NCBI RefSeq assembly: GCF_014898815.1
Contig: NW_026515518.1
Location: forward strand, 1-64,000
Direction of reading: 5' to 3'
From: Panonychus citri
Lineage: Eukaryota > Arthropoda > Arachnida > Trombidiformes > Tetranychidae
DNA length: 64,000 bases
Shown: positions 1-12,550 of the stretch, piece after piece
How positions within the stretch are numbered: position 1 is the stretch's first letter
How the letters are laid out: the number at the start of each line of letters is the position of its first letter
Made by a program: the position numbers and the translations under genes
The notes under the pieces: model-generated
What the model saw: only the letters and a program-made list of their open reading frames with translations
Database searches by the model: none
What the model was told of the DNA's origin: nothing

Positions 1-504
1 GGACATCTGTCGGATTTTCTGTCAACTAAATTCACGAACTAGTAATCGACTTGTGAAGTGAAGTTCAATTTTTTTTTGCTCCTGATGAATTTAAATTTAA
101 TCAATATTACCTATGAATTTTAAATTACAATTTTGTGTTATTATTATTCATCTTATTACATGGATCAAGTTGATACCAAAATTATGATAGATCAACAGTT
201 ATCTTAGTTCTTTCTTTGTTACCCTTAAAACTGAGCTTTTATTGCATCGTAATAACTTCAACCATTTTGTTTTCTTGGTAATTTGAGGCAATTTTATTTT
301 CTCTATCTCAAACTTATACTTTTTTTGAAAAGATTGAAATTCTAATTTTATTTTATTCTTTTCTCCTTTTCCTTATGACAAACCTAATGAGTCAAACTAT
401 CTTTGGAACTGATTTTCCCTTCAAACAAACGGCACCTTTTTCAACTTTACCAAATATGAAATTAAAACTCAAATGAAATTAAACAAAACAAAAAACCTTT
501 TTAA

Positions 505-553
505 ACTGAACGGTTAGTTCAGTGTCCGGTAGGACCTTCAGGTTATCCTGAAG
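505..553. repeat. Two adjacent perfect short inverted repeats
   Basis: ACTGAAC at 505-511 and its exact reverse complement GTTCAGT at 517-523 flank a 5-nt loop. Twelve bases on, CTTCAGG at 536-542 and CCTGAAG at 547-553 flank a 4-nt loop. Both arms are perfect 7-mers. A related arrangement recurs at 942-971. They could be structured-RNA, transposon-end or chance sequences; the function is unknown. Confidence 0.6.
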
Positions 554-941
554 AATAATGTATAATCCATTAGCCGAATGGCGCAAAATAAACGAAATTG
601 ATCCAATTAAGTTTTATTTTTTGATCTCTTCAATTTTTGATTAACTGAACATATTATCACAATTAAATTTCGATGATCAACTCAATGAGAAATGTCTACC
701 TTTTTCCTCTTTTCCATTATTAAACAAGAATATCGCTCATGATGATGGCCTTGAGTTTTCTTTGAATTGAATTCCAATAAAATTGGACTTGATCATCTTG
801 GATTTTACAATCAATTGACAACTTTCGTATTCTCTCCTCCATACACATTATTGTTCTCAATGAATACTAATTGTTACAAGAGCAAATTATCAACCAATAA
901 ATAAACTCAAAATTGTCACTTTGTCTGAATAAAAAAAAAAC

Positions 942-971
942 TGAACGAATAGTTCAACGGGCCCTCAGGGC
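942..971. repeat. Diverged second copy of the hairpin pair
   Basis: TGAAC (942-946) and GTTCA (952-956) with a 5-nt loop are followed directly by the palindrome GCCCTCAGGGC (961-971). The order resembles 505-553: a CTGAAC-type hairpin, then a TCAGG-containing hairpin. That suggests a short dispersed element. Confidence 0.45.
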
Positions 972-2580
972 AACCTTGTTTTTAACGTATGAAAGATTAG
1001 CCAATCATCATAATAAATCAAACTTATTAGGATGATTAAAACTCATTAAATTGCTTTAACAGCATTAATCAAGTTTAATAAAGTCTACTTATGAAACTAA
1101 CCAATATTTAAAGCCTAATATTCAGGCTCTTTTTGTTTATTCAAATCACAAGTTCTGTTAAATTGTTGAACAGATATAAAGCTTTGTAAACTGAGTGATT
1201 AAATTAAATTAGTTGATTACCTTATGAAGAATCAGCCAATCAGCCGTGAATAAATTCTAGTGGCTTTTTTAAGCTCTCTGGCCTTCGATTGACAATATCT
1301 TAATGATAATTAGTGCTTTTCATGATCATGAAAAACTCCTCATCCCAATGAATTGAAATACTCGTAGGTCTAAAATCATCCCAAGAAAAAGTAAATCAAA
1401 TATCAGGCATGACATACATATGAATAATTATAAATCTCGTCTCAAAATAATTTAAGTTTTTAATTGTTTCCATTAAAATCATAAAGGGTATTTATTGAAC
1501 TGAAAATGAATACAGCTCAACACTTAAGACTAATTATCACTGACCATGTTTCATCAGGTTATCGCAGGCATTTATTGAGTATTGATTTCCGATGTTCAAT
1601 TCAATCAGTACTTATCGTAAATATTTGGTTAAAATGATAAATAAGAAGAGGGAATTTAAAAAATTGGTTGATTGTAATGATTAAATCATTTAAGATGCTC
1701 AATCATTCAATCGGTTCAATGTGATAACTGATTATAAAAACTTTTCCTCTTGATTTAAATGATAAAAAAAGAGTTAATTTGTAATCATTTTAATGTTTGT
1801 TAAGTGTGTTTAGTTTAATTTATTTTCCAAATTGATTAGATTAAATAACAATTATCTTACATAGATGATCATCTTTAAGGTAACATTAATCACTTTCAAC
1901 GTGGTTCCTTTGCCATTAAATCAATTACAATATCTAATTCAAGATAAATCGATGATTAAATTACAATCAGCCGAAACGATAACACCCTCGATAATATATA
2001 ATCAGAATTCAGTTGAAAAGTGATAATAATAATATAAGAATTATCTGAAAATTTTTTCTTTTCTAAACAATCAAATTATCCAATTAGATTGATTAATCTT
2101 TACAATTTTCTTCAATTAAAACAGATAATGTCAATAATTGATTGTAATCAATGATTATTAAATCATCTAATCACCCTATCAACAATTAACCCTGAAGAAA
2201 CAAAAAAGTTAATATAAAAATCGTGTTTATAAATAATTGAAGAAAAATTAATTCTCCACAATTAAATGAATTAATCAAAACAAAACAAAAAACAATCAGG
2301 TTATCAAAATGCAAACACTAATTATTATTTTCCAATTAATATTACAATTAAAAGATAAAAAGTAACCACAAAAACATAAACAATTGAAAATCACCCAATT
2401 GAAAACTGAATAAATATCCAATTTAATTAATCAATCCAATATATTGAATTGTTGATAAACAAAACAATCAAATTGAGAAAAGTTAATTAATCGTCACGAA
2501 AATAAATCAACTTTTTGACGAAAAAAAAAGTTTAGTTATATTATCGATCACCAGATGGAACTACAAATAGAAAATAAGTT

Positions 2581-2593
2581 CCCTCTAGTGGCG
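2581..2593 (-). promoter_or_regulatory. CTCF-like motif upstream of the Ig gene
   Basis: On the minus strand the sequence reads CGCCACTAGAGGG, which matches the CTCF core CCASYAGRKGG but not the C of the final GGC. It lies about 270 bp upstream of the start codon of the immunoglobulin-domain gene. Binding is inferred from the motif only. Confidence 0.35.
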
Positions 2594-2780
2594 AACGTGA
2601 TAACTAAGGGAAGTTTAGAGTTGATTTTATTTTTCTCAATCATTTTCATCCTTGAAGTTGATGATATGACGATAAAAGTGTTTTCTTAATTTTTTCTAGA
2701 AGTTGGTTAACCATCTCATCAAATGTCGTTGATAATAAATTTATTAACTTAACCAAAAGCCTAACAAATTTCTGACAAAG

Positions 2781-2820
2781 TATAAAAAATCATCATAATC
2801 CAGATAGAGAGAGAGAGAGA
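2781..2820 (+). promoter_or_regulatory. TATA box and GA tract, core promoter of Ig gene
   Basis: TATAAAAAAT at 2781-2790 is followed by a GA dinucleotide run to 2820, 30 bp before the start codon at 2851. A start site around 2810, inside the GA run, fits normal TATA spacing. GA runs are also candidate binding sites for GAGA-type factors in arthropods. The 5' UTR would be about 40 nt. Confidence 0.5.
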
Positions 2821-2850
2821 TAATTTTTATCCTATCCATCCATCCAAACC

Positions 2851-3615
2851 ATGATGAAGATTATATTTGTGATATTTGTTTGTCTTTTTAGTGAACAATT
2901 TGTTTCTATCAATGGTTATCCAAATAATATAAATAATGATCATTATGCCTCGGATGGAAGTGAAACTGAGGAAATTGCCAAAAATCATCCAAAGATTAAA
3001 TCTAAAGCCCTCACCTTAGCTGCCAATGAAGGTGATACAATAACATTCCCTTGTGAAGTTGATGATTTAGGTTCTCTCTCAGTTACTTGGGGAAGTAAAA
3101 AAGGCTCAAATGTTACTCAACTTTTTTTTGGTTCTTATCGTTTTCTCCAAGATGATCGGGTTTACCTTGATGGTACTAATTTAGTGATTAAAAATGTTAA
3201 GCAAACCGATTCGGGGATTTATACGTGTAAGGTTTCAACCGATAAAGAGATCTCTGTGAATCATACGTTTTTCGTCAATGGCCGTCCTCAAATAATGAAA
3301 GAACCTGCGACTGGTAATATTACCATTGGTCAAGGTCAAACGTTAAAGTTAACATGTAAATCAACCGTTGATCCTAAGCCTGACATTAAATGGGAAAAAT
3401 TAGACAGTAAACTTACTGTTAGTGCAACAAATCAGGAAACATTGACCATACCCAATGTTGGACGATTAGATTCTGGTCGATATCGGTGTTCAGCTTTTTC
3501 CTTCTATGGTAGTGATAATCATGCTGATTTCGAGGTGGTTGTTGAAGGTTTGTCTTCATTTTCTTCATTCAAACATGTTTTCCACACTTTTCCCACCTTT
3601 CTCCTTTCTCCCACC

Positions 3616-3662
<47 letters not shown>

Positions 3663-6600
3663 ACTCTCTCATGTTGTTTTCTTTTATTCCCTTAACGATT
3701 GCCTTTCTCTTTTCTCTTTCTCTCTCATATTACCCATCAATCTAATTCATGGTGATTTCTCATTTCTAACAGAGGAACCAGAAATCGAACTGCCTGAGCC
3801 TCATGTTTACACCGGAATTGGACAAGAAATTAAACTTCGCTGTAGAGTCTATGGTAATCCAACACCTAATGTTTATTTTGAAAATTCACGAGGAAATCGG
3901 TTACCCAGTAAACCGGGTGACAATAAAGAATACGTTTCAACGTTAAGTATTCGTGATGAGAATGATTTTGGTAAATATTCTTGTTATGGTTTCAATAAAT
4001 TTGGTAAAAAAAGAGCTGATATTGAAGTTTCGGGTCGACCATCAAGACCAATTATTCTCAATTCGGATGCTGATTTTCCCACTTCAGGAGATGAATTTGA
4101 ATTAAAATATCAAGTTACCTCCTATTCACCAATAACAAAAGTTTTAGTCACTTACAGATACACAAAGGTACGTTGATAAACCGATCGTATTTACAGTTAA
4201 TTGTTTACATTTACATTTATAAGTCCGAGTTTATGTACAATTGTGTCTCTCATGTCCAAATGAACAAAAATTACACAATACAAGCTAAACTAAGGCGTGG
4301 TCATTAACACAGTGTGACATTAATATCATGCTGATTTAAAGCTTCGTCAATTATTTGTTATGTTGATCTTTTTGTTTGTTTTCACTTTTTTTTTAACTTA
4401 ATTTTTGTTTCTCTTTTTCTACTTTTTTTTTCATCATCTTTTTAATTGGAATCATCATCATCATCAACATCAACATCAACATTTGGATCTTCTTCCTCCC
4501 ACCTTGGTGTTTATTGTTTATCTTTGTGCTCTCGTTTTGTGATATGTGTTATATTATTGTTATTGTGCTTCTCTCACATTATCATCAACTAAATCAACAC
4601 AATTGAAATTGTGTTTTTCTTTTTTACCTGTGGAAAATTGTTCCAATAGGATACGGAAAGCTTTTCAGATTGGAATACAACGGAAATTGACCCGAACAAT
4701 GTCAATGGTCCTTCTTACAATTTGAAATACATTTTACAGAATATGGATCGTAAAACATACGAGGTCAGAGTTTACGCTGAAAATAAATATGGACGAAGTG
4801 AGGGTAGCGAAATATATTCAATTACTGCTGATGGAGCTAAAGAACGTAAGTTGAGATTTATAATAATTTTAAGGCGAGAAAACAAAAATTGCGATCAAAT
4901 TTCGAGGTGTTTATTATCATTCCAAGCAATTTAATGCAATTATTATCTATGGTGGTGGTATGAGGGAAGGTGACGGTGGGTAACACCCATTTTTCTTGAT
5001 TTTAATTTTGACATGAGAGTCAAAGTATTGATTAGATTGTCCCTTTTTTTACACTCACTGTCTTGATAGTCCTTTTTGAGTCTGTGCCTGTTCACCATTG
5101 ACATATCTCACTTTTTTCCCTCCTCCTCCTTTCCTCCTTCTTCCTCCTCTCTAGCCCACCCTCCTCCTTTGCTCTCTGTCTCTGTCTCTTTCTCTCTCTT
5201 TCCACTGTTATTATGTTCTCACTATTTTCCTCCTGGTTGTTCACTCTACCAGACACACTCTCTCTTGGTCTAGGGCGATCAACTGATGAAGGTGACACCA
5301 GGAGGTAAATTTACTGAGAGAGCGAGAGAAACCTGAGTAAAGATGAAAACAAGAAACTAAAAAGATAAACATTGTATTAGCAAAAATAGAGAGAACTAGA
5401 GAGAGAGAGAGAGAGAGAGGAAAGATGATGAAGGTAAAGAACGATAAACAGTGAGATGATGCGAGAAGATTAATTGAAAGAAAGTGGAAATTAGAAGTCA
5501 GAACAAAAAACTGCTCGAACTCTCGAACAGGTTGTTATTTGGTTTCGATAGTGTCAAGGGCTGGGTATTAATGCTAAAGATATTGGGTTGGGCATTTTAC
5601 TTGATTACTTGGTTATAGATTTAATTAGATTGTACTAGTTAATTGTTTAAATGGTTTCAACTAAGAGTTTTTGCCCTACAGAGGCGATTCCATTTTCTTT
5701 GCTTATTCATCTCTAGGTGTTTTTTTCCAACTTATACAGATGATGATGAAGATAATAATGATGATGATGATAACTATTTGTCTATGTTTATAAATGAATG
5801 TGAGTGTATGTGTGGTGAGGCCCGTTGTTGATGGTGGGTAGTGGAGGCAAAATGGACGCGGTGGGTGGTTTTTATCTTACTTTTCTCTCTTATTATTTTC
5901 ATAATAACGATAATGATTATAGCATAACAATAATGTCCATCTCACTGACCTCACTCTCTCTCTCTTCTTTATCATCATCTCAATCGAGTCCATCGGCCTA
6001 GTGGCTATATAATTGATGGTCCCACTGTCCAGTTACTCATTTGAAATGATGATATATTTCATTATAGCCAGACACATGAACCATTAACATGTTAAATTAT
6101 CAGTAATCGTGTTAATCATTTCATTTTTTTTCTTCTTCTCTTGATTGTTTCTATTGATTATCTTAAAACTGATTCATTCATTTGATATTTATTTTCAATG
6201 TTACATCATTACTAAAGGTAAAATAGTTTCTCTACCTTACAATCAACATCGATTAACTTAATTTACCATTTTTAATGACATCAATAAATTCAGTTAACCA
6301 TTCAGTATATTATTATCATTATAATGATCAGGAAAAACATTTAATATCATTGGATGGGCGCGGATATTAACAATTACCTTTCAACATGATTTTTCATGAT
6401 TTTAACTCAATCGCTTTTGATTATCTCATCTTGTTGTTGTTGTTTCTGTTTCTTGTTTATCATCTTACCTTTTACTTTGATTTTATATTGAATTTTATGT
6501 TTAATCACAATTGATAATCTTTATTTATTATTTTGAATGAAACAATAATAATAATAAATAATTTCTGATAAATTATATGTATTAACCTGGATCGTTTTTT

Positions 6601-6958
6601 ACAGTTACAAGGATTAACTTTTGAGCTTCCTTGAAAACTGAATCCAACAGCAACAAGATTACCAGCTAACTTAATCTCTCAACGTGTAACAATCAAATCA
6701 AATCAAGAAAAAACAATGTAACTGATTAGTTAATCATTTTCTTTTTTAGGCCAAACTATCCCCTTGATCTCAATCTTAATCTTTCAACTTTTTTTTTCAA
6801 CTTTTTCATTTCTTTTTCCGTATTATCATCATGATCCTCTCATCATTCATTGGCATGATGATCATCTTATCTTCTTGGTTATTATTATTTATTATTATTG
6901 TTTATCATCATCTAGAGTATTTCTCTTACTCTCTCTCTCTCTTTTCCAGTTCATTTGA
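2851..6958 (+). CDS. Immunoglobulin-superfamily surface protein, 3 Ig + 1 FN3
   Basis: This looks like a secreted or membrane-tethered adhesion/recognition protein with the klingon/wrapper-like order of three Ig domains followed by one fibronectin III domain. Exons read by hand are 2851-3547, 3773-4167 and 4650-4845; a terminal exon at 6750-6958 is tentative. All junctions are GT-AG and frame-compatible, giving 498 aa if the last exon is right. A hydrophobic signal peptide covers residues 1-22. Ig1 has the Cys in FPCEV and the DSGIYTC motif, Ig2 LTCKS and DSGRYRC, Ig3 LRCRV and FGKYSCYG. The FN3 domain ends in YEVRVYAENKYGRSEGS. NVT, NHT and NIT are potential N-glycosylation sites. Intron 1 (3548-3772) is 225 bp, a multiple of three with no stop, so it reads through. 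The domains and first three exons are firm; the C-terminus and exact orthology are not. Confidence 0.85.
3617..3657 (+). repeat. (TC)n microsatellite inside intron 1 of the Ig gene
   Basis: About 41 bp of uninterrupted TC lie in the 225-bp intron between the Ig2 and Ig3 exons. In this intron the tract is read in frame as a Ser-Leu repeat and creates no stop codon. Confidence 0.95.
4846..6749 (+). other. Long last intron of the Ig gene (tentative)
   Basis: A strong donor GTAAGT begins at 4846 after the FN3 domain. The first acceptor that keeps frame and supplies a hydrophobic tail is at 6748-6749, after the tract CTTTTTTAG. The interval has pyrimidine-rich sequence (5110-5210), a GA run (5399-5419), GATGAT triplets near 5742-5771 and no conserved-looking coding segment. 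Confidence 0.4.
5399..5419 (+). repeat. (GA)n microsatellite
   Basis: About 21 bp of alternating GA, inside the putative last intron of the Ig gene. Confidence 0.9.
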
Positions 6959-7715
6959 TTACTGAATACTTACTATCATCATTCCTCATCTTTACTGTTT
7001 TTAGTTTTATCATCCTAATGATTTTTATTGTATTTACTGGATGAGGATACCCAAAGATGATGAGGATGATAATGAATAATGATGGACAATTGTGATTGCG
7101 TGTTTGTTTGATACTACAAAGATTGTGCAGGAAATGCGCTTTGTAACTATTGATCTAAATGGAAAAACGAAGATGATGATGAGTAAGAGGAAGATAATGA
7201 AGGAGAGAGAAAGAGAGAGAGCGATCACAAAAAAGAGCATAAAAAGTTACATGGACATTGAACTAGTACAAGTAGTTGAGTTGAAGTAGTTAACTTAGTA
7301 TTCATTTTGCATTAGAACCCATGGAGTTGTTATTGATATATAAATATTATCATTGATTATTATTAACCAATGGTTAGTATATGAAAAATGATAATGGATT
7401 AGACATTAATATTTGTCTGTGCGTGTGTATGTATATGCATTTATATTGGTTGAGTGTTTGTATTTTTGAAGCAATTTGAATTGATGAGTTTATATAAATA
7501 TTATGTTGATGATGATGATGCATAGGAAGAGGGAGAGTTTTGATAAAATTGACTTTGACAATGAATTAATGAATGAGATGAGATGATGATTATGATAAAC
7601 TTCAATCAAGATTGTGAATCTTTGAATCACCAAGTCAATGTCCCCATATACTTATTGCTTCATCTCTTCACCATCATCCACCCTCAATGTTACTTACTTT
7701 TGCTGTCTCTTTCCT

Positions 7716-7784
<69 letters not shown>

Positions 7785-9615
7785 TTCTCTCTTTCATTCA
7801 TCTCTTTCCACACCCTGTTGTCATCATCGGTACCTATCAATCTTTGTCTCACTCCTACCCATCCATCCTCATCCCCATTGAGAGTCATCCTTATCATCTT
7901 CCTCCTCCTTCATCTTTAATCCTTTACTCAAACCATTGCTCTCTCATCGACATCATTTTCCTCCCCCTTTGCGTGTATTAATCTTCCTCCTATTACATTG
8001 ATATTATATTGGGTTAACCTCGAGTTAAATTTGAATTAAATCTAATTTTAACAAACTCAACAACAGTTAAAGGAAAGGTAATCAATCTATTAAACAATCA
8101 ACATAATCTAAACCCACAGAGAGGTAGAAAGAGAGAGAGAGAGAGGATAATCTATGGGATGTCAGATGCACAAATTTGATTGAATACAATCATCAACAAC
8201 AACAATCAAACACAAAAGCGTATTAATACCATATGCTTTTTCCCTAACAATTATCATCATCATCATTATTATGATATTATTACATAATAATGTGATAATA
8301 ATGTAATAATAAACGGTCACCTAATTTAAGGTAACTTTTTTTCCTCCTTTGCAAACAAATTGATCCTTCATCAAATTTAGAATCTCAAAAAATCGCTCAC
8401 TCATTCAGATCTCCTTTATCTTTATCCCTCCTCTAATCCAATGTAACATTTCACCATAATATCATAGATGTAGAGAGTATTTAAAAACGTGAGTAATCAT
8501 GAATGTGTCTTTCTGTATTTAAGAAAAGAGAAAAGAAAATGCAATGACTCCTGAAAAGAGAGAGAGAGAGAAAGGAAATCAAGTGAGATTGATTATGAGA
8601 GAGAAAGTTAGTAATGCTTGATGATGATGATAATCATCATCATTGTAATGGTTACAGAAAATGATGTAAAAAAACCATTCAGAATGAATATGTATGTGTA
8701 TTTGTGATGGAAGGTAAAAAAAACTCGGCAAACTGTCAGGTCACAGCGGGGATAGTGAATGAAGAGTGGGCCCCACCCTGTAAATGAACTTGAGGGTCAA
8801 TGTAAAAAAAAATGTTGGCACAATTTTCCCTGAGAAAATGCTGTGTAATCCCATCACAAAGTGACAAGTCTCAATATCCCTCCCTCATCCCTCCTCTTGA
8901 TACACATTCGGGTACCTTTTCTAATCACCACCGCCACAACTTTTTCTTACCTTTGGTAGATCTCAGGTAACACAAAAGGTACACTAGAAAAAAGAGGCTT
9001 GAAATCTTATAAGAAGAAAAAAAAAATGATCGACTCTTAAATATTAACATTTTCTTACATCAAAACTACTTTTTTTTTCTATGACACGAACACTTGAAAG
9101 TCTTTGATCTTTTTTCTTCTTCCATCAATATCATATAATAGTTATAAACTTTTCTCTCTTTTTCGAACTTTTTTGTTCTCTTCTATTTTGGTTCTAATTG
9201 TTCTCTTCTCTTTCTTTTTTTAGACTGGAAAGTCGCTGGGTCAAGTTCCTACTCTATTAAATCATCGTCAACCATTTTGTTCATTTGTTCATTACTACTA
9301 CTCGCCACAATGAATGAGAATTAAACTTTTTTCAAACAATTCGACATCAATTGCAACATTGGAAAAAAATTATCGATAAAAACAAAAAACTTATTTAATT
9401 ACAATTATTATATATATATAATTAACGATAATGCTTTACTTGTACATTTAATTAAAATAAATTGCGTTATAAAGTAAAATTAATTGTCAATGGCTTCTTT
9501 TTAATTGTAATTGTGTTTCCAGTTTTTAAATTGTTTCTCTTGTGACTCTTTTGAGTATGTCAGGTAAAAAATCAGGTAATAACCAATTCTTGCTTTTGAT
9601 TGTCATCATTTCGTG
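6959..9615. other. Intergenic region between Ig gene and P450
   Basis: These two genes converge here. The stretch contains a long CT run (7721-7776), a GA run (about 8129-8144), a GAT/ATC hairpin near 8620-8645 and a GC-richer patch at 8740-8800. Open frames across the CT run are low-complexity Ser-Leu repeats and are not credible genes. Confidence 0.6.
7721..7776 (+). repeat. (CT)n microsatellite, 56 bp
   Basis: An uninterrupted CT run that continues imperfectly (with TTT interruptions) to about 7794. It generates spurious Ser-Leu or Arg-Glu open frames on both strands. Confidence 0.95.
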
Positions 9616-12042
9616 TTAATTGTTAGTTAATTTAACTGGTTTAAGTATAATCTCCTTGGCAGTGGTCACCAATTGACCTCGATAATAATCAAGTTGATCC
9701 TAAGTGATTAGTTTAAATCACGAGAGGAAATTAAAATAAGAAAAGTTTTATCAATGTAACAGTTTGAACAATTAACGTGATATCAAGTTATTAAGTTGAT
9801 TGTGTGTGTGTTTAAAGTTGTATAATCGGATTAAAATTGACAAACAATTTAATCAGATTAACATTGATTAACGTTATTGATTAGGAAGTAATTGGATTTT
9901 GTTAATTTTAAGGTGACAAGAAACTTTTTTCCTCTTCTTTTCTACTAATTGTCAAAGTTAATTACCTTTGTTTGATGGCTTTGGACGAATCGAAATGATC
10001 GTAATAATTTAATTAGGCAAAATTTAATCTCCATGTAAGCAAATCTGATGCCGATGCAACTTCTTGGCCCATAGGCGAACGGCAGGTAAGCGGATAAATT
10101 GATTGAGTCCCGATTCTCGGGTAACCATCTTTCAGGTTTAAATTGTTCAGGGTCGGGAAAGTAGGCTGGATCATGGTGCATCGCGTGAACGGGAATGGTT
10201 ATCAATTGGCCTGCCCCAAGTTTAACACCACCCAATTCACAGGGTTCGGTGGTACGTCTTTCCACCCTGGGAACAGGGGGACAGAACCGAAGGATTTCCG
10301 ATACAACTGCATCAAGGTAAGGCAATGATTTAACAATTTCCCAATCATTTGTATCTTCATCGCTAATTGTTGATAGTTCATCAATTAATTTCTGTTGAAC
10401 AACCGGGTGTTGGGTTAAGGTGTATAGTAACATTGACAGGGTGGTTGCCGTTGTATCATGACCAGCAATTAGGAAAATTAATGCTTGATCAACAATCTCT
10501 TCGTCTGTTAATTCTTGATTGTAATTAGCGAGAGAGAGAAACAAAAAAAATGAATCAATAAAAAGACAAAAGTTTTACCGGTTGATTATTGTTGAAATTA
10601 ATTAACCATCTCAATTGTACTTATATACTGTTCATCCAACTTCAATTGATTAATCAAATTGGAGTACAATTAGTAGATAAAATTTCAATTTCTCTCTTTC
10701 TCCTCTTTTCGTTGATCAATTGATTAGATATCATTGACTGGATCGAAGGTTATTTTAAGTACCAATTTAAATTGTTAACGATTAACTTTGAATTTTTGCT
10801 CTGAATAATAAGACAATTTACTTACTTCGTTTAGTTAATTGCTCGGCTTCATCAGCGATTTCTGCATCCTGAAGTAGTGAGACAAAGTCAATCCGGTTAA
10901 CCTTCAATTCTTGTCTCTTAGAGATGAGACTACTGATTAACTGAGCGAAATACATGAGAGCCGAATAGTCAAAGATACTCAATTTGAATAACGATCCAAT
11001 GGGCGCTAATGATGGACACTGGAAGGCGATCCATGATAACCATTGAATATTAGTGTTGAAAAGTTTTTTCGAGTTGGCAACTAAAGGATTGTTTGGATCT
11101 CGAAGTGAATCAATTTTCACACCGAAAGCACAGGACGAGAAAGTGTCCAGTGTAAATGAGAGAAGGTAAGTTTTCACATCGATTGACTGACCATTCTCAC
11201 AAGCATCGTTAACATTGTTGATTAATGTATCAACGGCTTCGGTGATCTGATTTTGCATCGCTTTCAATTTTGAAGTGGTAAAAGTTGGACTACAAATAGA
11301 TCGAACTCTCTTCCAAGGCTCATGTTCAAGAACGAAGATACTTTTACCACCGATTGAATTGATTCCACGGAAAAACTTGGGTAAAAGAAGAAAAAGAATA
11401 AAAAGAATAAGAAGAAATAAAATCGAGAAAATCATCTAAAAGAAAAGTTTTTCTTCTCTCTCGAAAAAAAAATCAATCAATTGATTATCGATCTACTTTT
11501 CCGACTCGAATATCAATCGATGGTTACAATTAATATCTTCATAAGACAAAATCTAAACACTTACTCTATGGTTAGGGAAAGAGTTAAACTTCTTTACCAG
11601 AATTTCCTTAACTAATTCAGCATCACCACACATGAGAACAGGCTGAAAGAGTTCATACCCACTGAAATAGAAATGATTGATTAGAATGAAAGACAAACAA
11701 AATGATTAGAATTTTGTGTTTTTTTTTCTCTCTCGCTCTCTTATATTATTAGAATCAACGAAAACAACAAGCTCAATAGACCAAACTAGCTAATTGTTTG
11801 TTGATTGTTGTCGGCACTTACCCAACAATCCTGCCATATTTACGATAAGCCTGAGTATCTGATTCATGAAATGGTTTAGTCCAACGGTTCCATAGGGATG
11901 AAATGTCATTTGGTATTCCGAGTCTATGCCAATACGTTAATTTATAAATAGCAGCGACAATTAAAGTTACAGTTAAAAATAAGCACAGATTAGGATTAAC
12001 ATTTAATCCAAATAGTAAAGAGGTTGACGTTAACCAAGTCAT
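9616..12042 (-). CDS. Cytochrome P450, CYP3-clan type
   Basis: A haem-thiolate monooxygenase, probably ER-anchored and acting on xenobiotics or lipids. Exons on the minus strand are 12042-11822, 11661-11565, 11375-10826, 10513-9966 and 9699-9616. All junctions are GT-AG and in frame; the total is 1500 nt, 499 aa plus stop, the usual P450 length. The reading frame stays open upstream to 12150, but the first ATG is at 12042. A hydrophobic anchor covers about residues 10-33. Family marks: WKRVRS helix C motif, I-helix AGHDTT at 306-311, ExxR at 362-365 (EILR), PERW at 416-419, and haem loop FAYGPRSCIG at 435-444 with Cys442. The last exon adds 27 residues with the expected C-terminal beta strands. 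The proline-rich hinge after the anchor is degenerate (GIPND instead of PGPxPxP). Clan assignment is by resemblance; the subfamily is not determined. Confidence 0.95.
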
Positions 12043-12550
12043 CACAATTAGCCAACAATTAACAATCGACGAACACACAAACTTTTGTAAATTTAAAACA
12101 ATTAAAAACTTTTTAATCTTATTGATTATTAAGTTTAAACTGTTTTCCAATTGTAAACAACTAACTAACTAACTATTTACGACTTAATTGTTGCTAATGT
12201 GTAATGAGTATGAAACAAGATTTACTAATAATTTGTATTAATTAATTTCCCGAGTCTGTTAATTGTGCGTTTTTCTACTACGCAAGTGACATTGATGATT
12301 AAATTGTTGAATAATCTGATAATTAAGTGTATTAATTATCAACCTGAGACTTTGCTTTCATAATTTAATCAAGATTATAATGTTAATTGAGATTTCATTT
12401 CATTTTTTGCTGACGGAAATAATTTATTAATTGTATTGATTACCAAAGTCTCAATTGATTGTTGTGCCTTTTTATCACATGTTAAAGGATTAATTTTTTT
12501 TTCTTTTCCACAATCAAGTATTTAATTACAATCAAGGGAAACTGAATCAG

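Larger units (their letters stand above)
1..2780. other. Non-coding AT-rich 5' flank
   Basis: No open frame with recognisable coding character was seen on either strand. The stretch is AT-rich and full of short words such as AATTGA and ATTAATC. It holds two short hairpin-forming segments (about 505-553 and 942-971) and a CTCF-consensus-like site at 2581-2593, all listed separately. It is the upstream flank of the immunoglobulin-domain gene. Confidence 0.6.

Noticed and set aside
4650..4934. The FN3 exon treated as a separate 70-codon gene starting at 4722
   Set aside because: It joins the preceding exon in phase 0 across consensus splice sites and completes the FN3 domain; 4722 is a TTG codon inside that exon.
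7583..7981. 132-codon open frame across the CT run, with further frames on both strands
   Set aside because: CT repeats have no stop codons in any frame, so Ser-Leu and Glu-Arg open frames arise automatically.
10143..10384. Open frames on both strands inside the P450 exon 4 region
   Set aside because: Shadows of the P450 coding frame; the P450 frame carries the ExxR and PERW motifs here.
12043..12150. Longer P450 N-terminus starting at 12150
   Set aside because: The codon at 12150 is TTG. The first ATG in frame is 12042, which gives the normal 499-residue length and a sensible anchor position.
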